Shown in pieces: positions 61,518 to 64,000 of a stretch of 64,000 nt of DNA. The stretch is taken from NCBI GenBank assembly GCA_964510575.1, contig CAZECN010000001.1:124001-188000 (forward strand). The letters are read 5' to 3'. The notes under the pieces were generated by a model that saw only the letters and a list, made by a program, of their open reading frames with translations, did no database searches and was not told where the DNA came from. The number at the start of each line of letters is the position of its first letter. Within the stretch, counting starts at the first letter, position 1. The position numbers and the translations under genes are program-made. The stretch comes from CALKYB01 sp964510575. Its GTDB lineage: Bacteria; Bdellovibrionota_C; UBA2361; SZUA-149; CALKYB01.

Positions 61518-61854
61518 CTTAAACTAGAGTAATTTGGATCCTAAACTGACACTTGGATTAAATGAACATAACTGAGAGGTAATGTTCCAAATAAAATGGA
61601 GATCTCTATACTTTCTAGCACCCTCTCTAGGTAAATCCGCGCAATAGTTGTGAATATTTGGAGGATTGTCAATTTAGAGGAACTTTCTAAACACTGGAAA
61701 TTTTTTTGCTAAATTGAGAGTAAATAACTCTTTGATATTACTAATGAACTAACCCATATTTGAGTCGTCTATTGCAGGTAGTTGTAAAATCCTAAAAGGG
61801 CATTATAATAATGCTAAATTTATTAGCTGTTAATAATAATATTATACTGAGCAA
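61518..61854. other. Intergenic region between thrA-like and zinc-ribbon genes
   Basis: About 340 AT-rich bases between divergent genes. No gene or attenuator-like Thr/Ile codon run was recognised. A small dyad GCATTA-N3-TAATGC (61800-61814) lies 41 bases before the zinc-ribbon gene. Confidence 0.4.
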
Positions 61855-62250
61855 ATGAGCGATTCGGATATTAAAGTCAATTTTTGCCCTTCTTGCGCGA
61901 CCAGCCTTAGACTGGATCTGAAGACTGTTGGTAGAAAAACCAGATTCTTTTGTCCTAGGTGCCACTGTCTGTTGGCTAAGTCTTCAAGAAAAAACTTATT
62001 ACGGATTCTCTCTGTTTTAATTTTTATTTCTGGCTTGTTCGCTGTTTATACTCGAGCTTTGGATTTAACCGATTTACCTCGGCTAGCATCGGGGGGTCTA
62101 GTTGGAGCCTTTAGCTTGTCGATATTTATTTATTCGATGATTGTTCCAGAAATTAGAAGAGAACCAAACCATCAAAGGGAAGGGTTCGAAAATATTCGCT
62201 ATAAAGAACTTCGACTTCGGCAAGAAGAGTTGATGGAAGCTAATAGTTAA
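61855..62250 (+). CDS. Zinc-ribbon membrane protein
   Basis: A 131-residue protein with an N-terminal zinc ribbon, CPSC...CPRC (residues 11-14 and 33-36), then two membrane helices (about 48-66 and 76-96) and a charged tail. The ribbon resembles MJ0042-type fingers. Function unknown. Its 3' end overlaps that of the Nudix gene by 11 bases, tail to tail. Confidence 0.7.
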   Translation: MSDSDIKVNFCPSCATSLRLDLKTVGRKTRFFCPRCHCLLAKSSRKNLLRILSVLIFISGLFAVYTRALDLTDLPRLASGGLVGAFSLSIFIYSMIVPEIRREPNHQREGFENIRYKELRLRQEELMEANS

Positions 62251-62809
62251 TTTCTTTTTTTTCGTTTAGATAGGTTTCTAACCTAGAGAGTGCAATAATC
62301 GTCATTGAATCTTTCATTTCCCCTTCTTTAACCATTTTCAAGGCGTTGGAGAGAGGTATTTTTTTAACCTCCAGTAATTCTGTGGAGTCAGGGTTAGAAA
62401 CTCCAATAGATAAATCTTCAGCTAAAAAAAACCAAGCACGCTCATCTGAATGACTATTACTAAGGTGAACCTCCTCTCCGAGTTGAGTCCATTTCTTAGC
62501 AGTAATGCCTGTTTCTTCTAATAGCTCGCGCTTAGCTCCCTCTATTGGGTCTTCCTTTTTTTCGCCCCCACCTTCCACAATTTCCCAAGAATAGCAGTCC
62601 AACGGGTAACGAAACTGGCCAACAATATAGATTTCAAATTCCGGCGTGAGTGCAATTATTCCAACCGCAGGTCTAGTTTCCACTACTCCGTAGATTCCGG
62701 GATTGCCAGAGGGCGTCGTCACTTGATCTTCTCTGACACTTATCCAAGGGTTTGAGTAAACAATTTTAGAGGTATTTGTGACCCAGGGGTTTATATTTTT
62801 TTTACTCAT
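62240..62809 (-). CDS. Nudix hydrolase (ADP-ribose pyrophosphatase-like)
   Basis: A 189-residue protein with a full Nudix box at residues 81-103 ('GGEKKEDPIEGAKRELLEET' plus GI). Upstream 'GQFRYPLDCYSWEIVEGG' resembles ADP-sugar pyrophosphatases. Substrate remains a guess. It lies 23 bases after the dCMP deaminase gene on the same strand. Confidence 0.9.
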   Translation of the reverse strand: MSKKNINPWVTNTSKIVYSNPWISVREDQVTTPSGNPGIYGVVETRPAVGIIALTPEFEIYIVGQFRYPLDCYSWEIVEGGGEKKEDPIEGAKRELLEETGITAKKWTQLGEEVHLSNSHSDERAWFFLAEDLSIGVSNPDSTELLEVKKIPLSNALKMVKEGEMKDSMTIIALSRLETYLNEKKEINY

Positions 62810-62832
62810 AGCTGAGAGTGTTTGAGAGGAGT

Positions 62833-63336
62833 TTATTGGTCTTCATAGTTTTCGATCTCATCTTGGCGAACATCTAGCTGTAAACCAGCTTCTCTGAACA
62901 TTTCTCGAGTGTCAGCACCGGCATGATAGCGTTTTAGACAGACCACTCTCTTGATTCCGGTACTGATGATTAGCATGGCACAAACTCTGCAGGGTTCCAT
63001 TTTACAGTAGAGAGTTGCCCCTTCCAGGGCAATTCCAAATTTAGCTGCCTGACAAATAGCATTTTGTTCAGCATGAATAGTTCTCATGCAGTGGCTTCGA
63101 GTAACACCATCTTCGTCTATTACTTTTCGCATTAAATGACCCTGGTCATCGCAATGTGCTAATCCGGGCGCAGAGCCCACATAGCCAGTTGCTAAAACCC
63201 TGTTGTCCCTGACTATTACGCAACCGCTCCTACCCCGATCACAAGTGGCGCGAGAGGCTACATGGTCGGTCATTTCAATGTAGTATTGGTCCCAGTCAGG
63301 ACGATTTTTACAGGTTTTAGCAGTCATTTTAGCCAA
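62833..63336 (-). CDS. dCMP deaminase family protein
   Basis: A 167-residue cytidine/deoxycytidylate deaminase: HAE at 88-90, the zinc motif PCRVC at 115-119, and an N-terminal 'SGCVIVRDNRVLATGYVGSAPG'. Family members turn dCMP into dUMP. The ATG follows an AT-rich stretch. The genome thus has both this enzyme and Dcd. Confidence 0.9.
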   Translation of the reverse strand: MAKMTAKTCKNRPDWDQYYIEMTDHVASRATCDRGRSGCVIVRDNRVLATGYVGSAPGLAHCDDQGHLMRKVIDEDGVTRSHCMRTIHAEQNAICQAAKFGIALEGATLYCKMEPCRVCAMLIISTGIKRVVCLKRYHAGADTREMFREAGLQLDVRQDEIENYEDQ

Positions 63337-63432
63337 TAAAATTATATGTCACATTTTTTATGTTAGACTGTACAATATTGACAGCTCTAGCAGAGATGAC
63401 ATCTGATGGCGAGTCAGCTTTGGTGAAGATTG

Positions 63433-63816
63433 ATGATTAAAAGAATTAAAAACTATTTTGTCCAAGATGCCAAGAATGGAGGTAAGGTGTTTAGCTTGCT
63501 TTACTCTGGAATCATTATTTGCTTGCTAGCTTTTGTTGCCTATTTAATACCCTTTCATTTTCTCAAAAATATTTCTGATCAGGAGCAACTTTCATCTGAT
63601 TCTGGGGAGGCTGAAGCACGAGAAGAAGGTTTGGCTGCCTTCGGTAAGTTTATCAAGAACAAGGGTGTGGACGAGGATTTGACGTCGATTGTGGGGGAGC
63701 TGGTGGATGAAGATTTAGTTGATAGTGTGAAAAACACTATTACGACAGTCGTTGATGAGGATAAAGTTCGAGAGAGTTTTGAGCAGCTAAGAGATATTAG
63801 CCGTCGGGATCGCTAA
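63433..63816 (+). CDS. Small single-pass membrane protein, unknown
   Basis: About 127 residues from ATG 63433 (a TTG is directly upstream). One membrane helix at about 22-42, the rest acidic and helical with many Glu, Asp and Val. No known domain seen. It converges with the partial CPBP gene. Confidence 0.55.
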   Translation: MIKRIKNYFVQDAKNGGKVFSLLYSGIIICLLAFVAYLIPFHFLKNISDQEQLSSDSGEAEAREEGLAAFGKFIKNKGVDEDLTSIVGELVDEDLVDSVKNTITTVVDEDKVRESFEQLRDISRRDR

Positions 63817-63830
63817 CGATATAGTAATTT

Positions 63831-64000
63831 TTACCAGTAAAAATAGTTTCCAGTAGCGACAACATACGCAGCCAGTAGTAAATTAGTGACTGCGTGGATG
63901 TACATCGCTCCAACCAAATTTTTAGTTTTAACTACCCAGTAACCAATCATAATTCCATAGAGTACACATGCGGGCCAGTCTGCAGGAACATGCACGACAG
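63831..64000 (-). CDS. CPBP-family intramembrane protease, C-terminal end only
   Basis: The minus strand is open from the window edge to a TAA at 63831-63833. The product includes 'VLYGIMIGYWVVKTKNLVGA' followed by 'MYIHAVTNLLLAAYVVATGN' and ends in Tyr-Phe-Tyr-Trp. The His in 'HAVTN' and the hydrophobic pattern fit the last conserved motif of CPBP (CAAX-protease-like) proteins, and the aromatic end recalls the exosortase-linked branch. Its start lies beyond the window. Confidence 0.65.
   Translation of the reverse strand, partial: VVHVPADWPACVLYGIMIGYWVVKTKNLVGAMYIHAVTNLLLAAYVVATGNYFYW

Overview
This window comes from an unidentified Gram-negative (diderm) bacterium. The evidence for two membranes is several lipobox lipoproteins, an OmpA-domain protein, a periplasmic MsrA, a TadA/TadB/TadC secretion core and LspA. 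The overall look is proteobacterial, perhaps one of the lineages formerly placed in Deltaproteobacteria or a relative: an SspB-like ClpXP adaptor of the long-tailed kind, the ATP-grasp/inactive transglutaminase/retropepsin-like membrane cluster, a long PurL-PurQ fusion, and archaeal/eukaryote-type ProRS and IleRS. I cannot fix the taxon from the sequence alone. Two runs of exactly 100 N show a scaffolded draft assembly. No rRNA, tRNA, CRISPR array or transposase gene was seen.

Layout. 0.2-5.1 kb: membrane and lipid-associated genes (EI24, RDD, M50-like protease, alpha/beta hydrolase, zinc-dependent phospholipase C-like). 5.2-10.5 kb, minus strand: CDGSH protein, groES-groEL, proS, bioB. 10.7-15.4 kb is an eroded accessory region: a HAD phosphatase, a fructosamine-kinase gene split by a mobile structured repeat, a GNAT gene with an in-frame amber codon, a repetitive Asp-rich secreted protein carrying the first N gap, and a decayed duplicate of an ATP-grasp ligase 3' end. 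15.4-19.9 kb, minus: an ImuA-like gene and a four-gene membrane cluster with one apparently dead protease paralogue. 20.2-30.6 kb: SDR, DksA-like zinc finger, a large membrane protein, msrA, a DEAD-box helicase, a beta-propeller lipoprotein, ileS-lspA. 30.8-33.9 kb: three glycine-zipper lipoproteins. 34-43 kb: GT2-GtrA, YjjX-like NTPase, clpX, plsY-rpe, fmt-def and a hybrid histidine kinase. 43-51 kb: GDSL esterase, a second repeat copy, a GT-C-like protein, purL, a periplasmic PCMT-like protein, an SspB-like adaptor, and the third repeat copy with the second N gap. 51.5-56.7 kb: a minimal Tad-type locus (SAF/CpaB-like, TadA, TadB, TadC, receiver, TadZ). 56.8-64 kb: TerC, dcd, thrC, a ThrA-like protein with a ruined kinase domain, zinc-ribbon protein, Nudix, dCMP deaminase, and the end of a CPBP protease.

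The most interesting feature is a dispersed, modular, hairpin-rich repeat present three times (11386-11694, 44179-44321, 50989-51387). It has imperfect terminal inverted repeats beginning TATACT. In copy A the element can be removed so that one TA remains, and this exactly restores a fructosamine-kinase reading frame. That supports a MITE-like element with TA target duplication. Copies A and C carry an extra stretch of about 150 bp, lying between direct repeats, that folds into several conserved stems; copy B lacks it.

Other points of note are the kinase-dead ThrA, the active-site-less retropepsin paralogue, a TadA whose Walker B and His boxes are altered, a hairpin that buries the ribosome binding site of the GT2-GtrA gene, and a 55-base identity across the first N gap suggesting that the gap is an unjoined assembler overlap.
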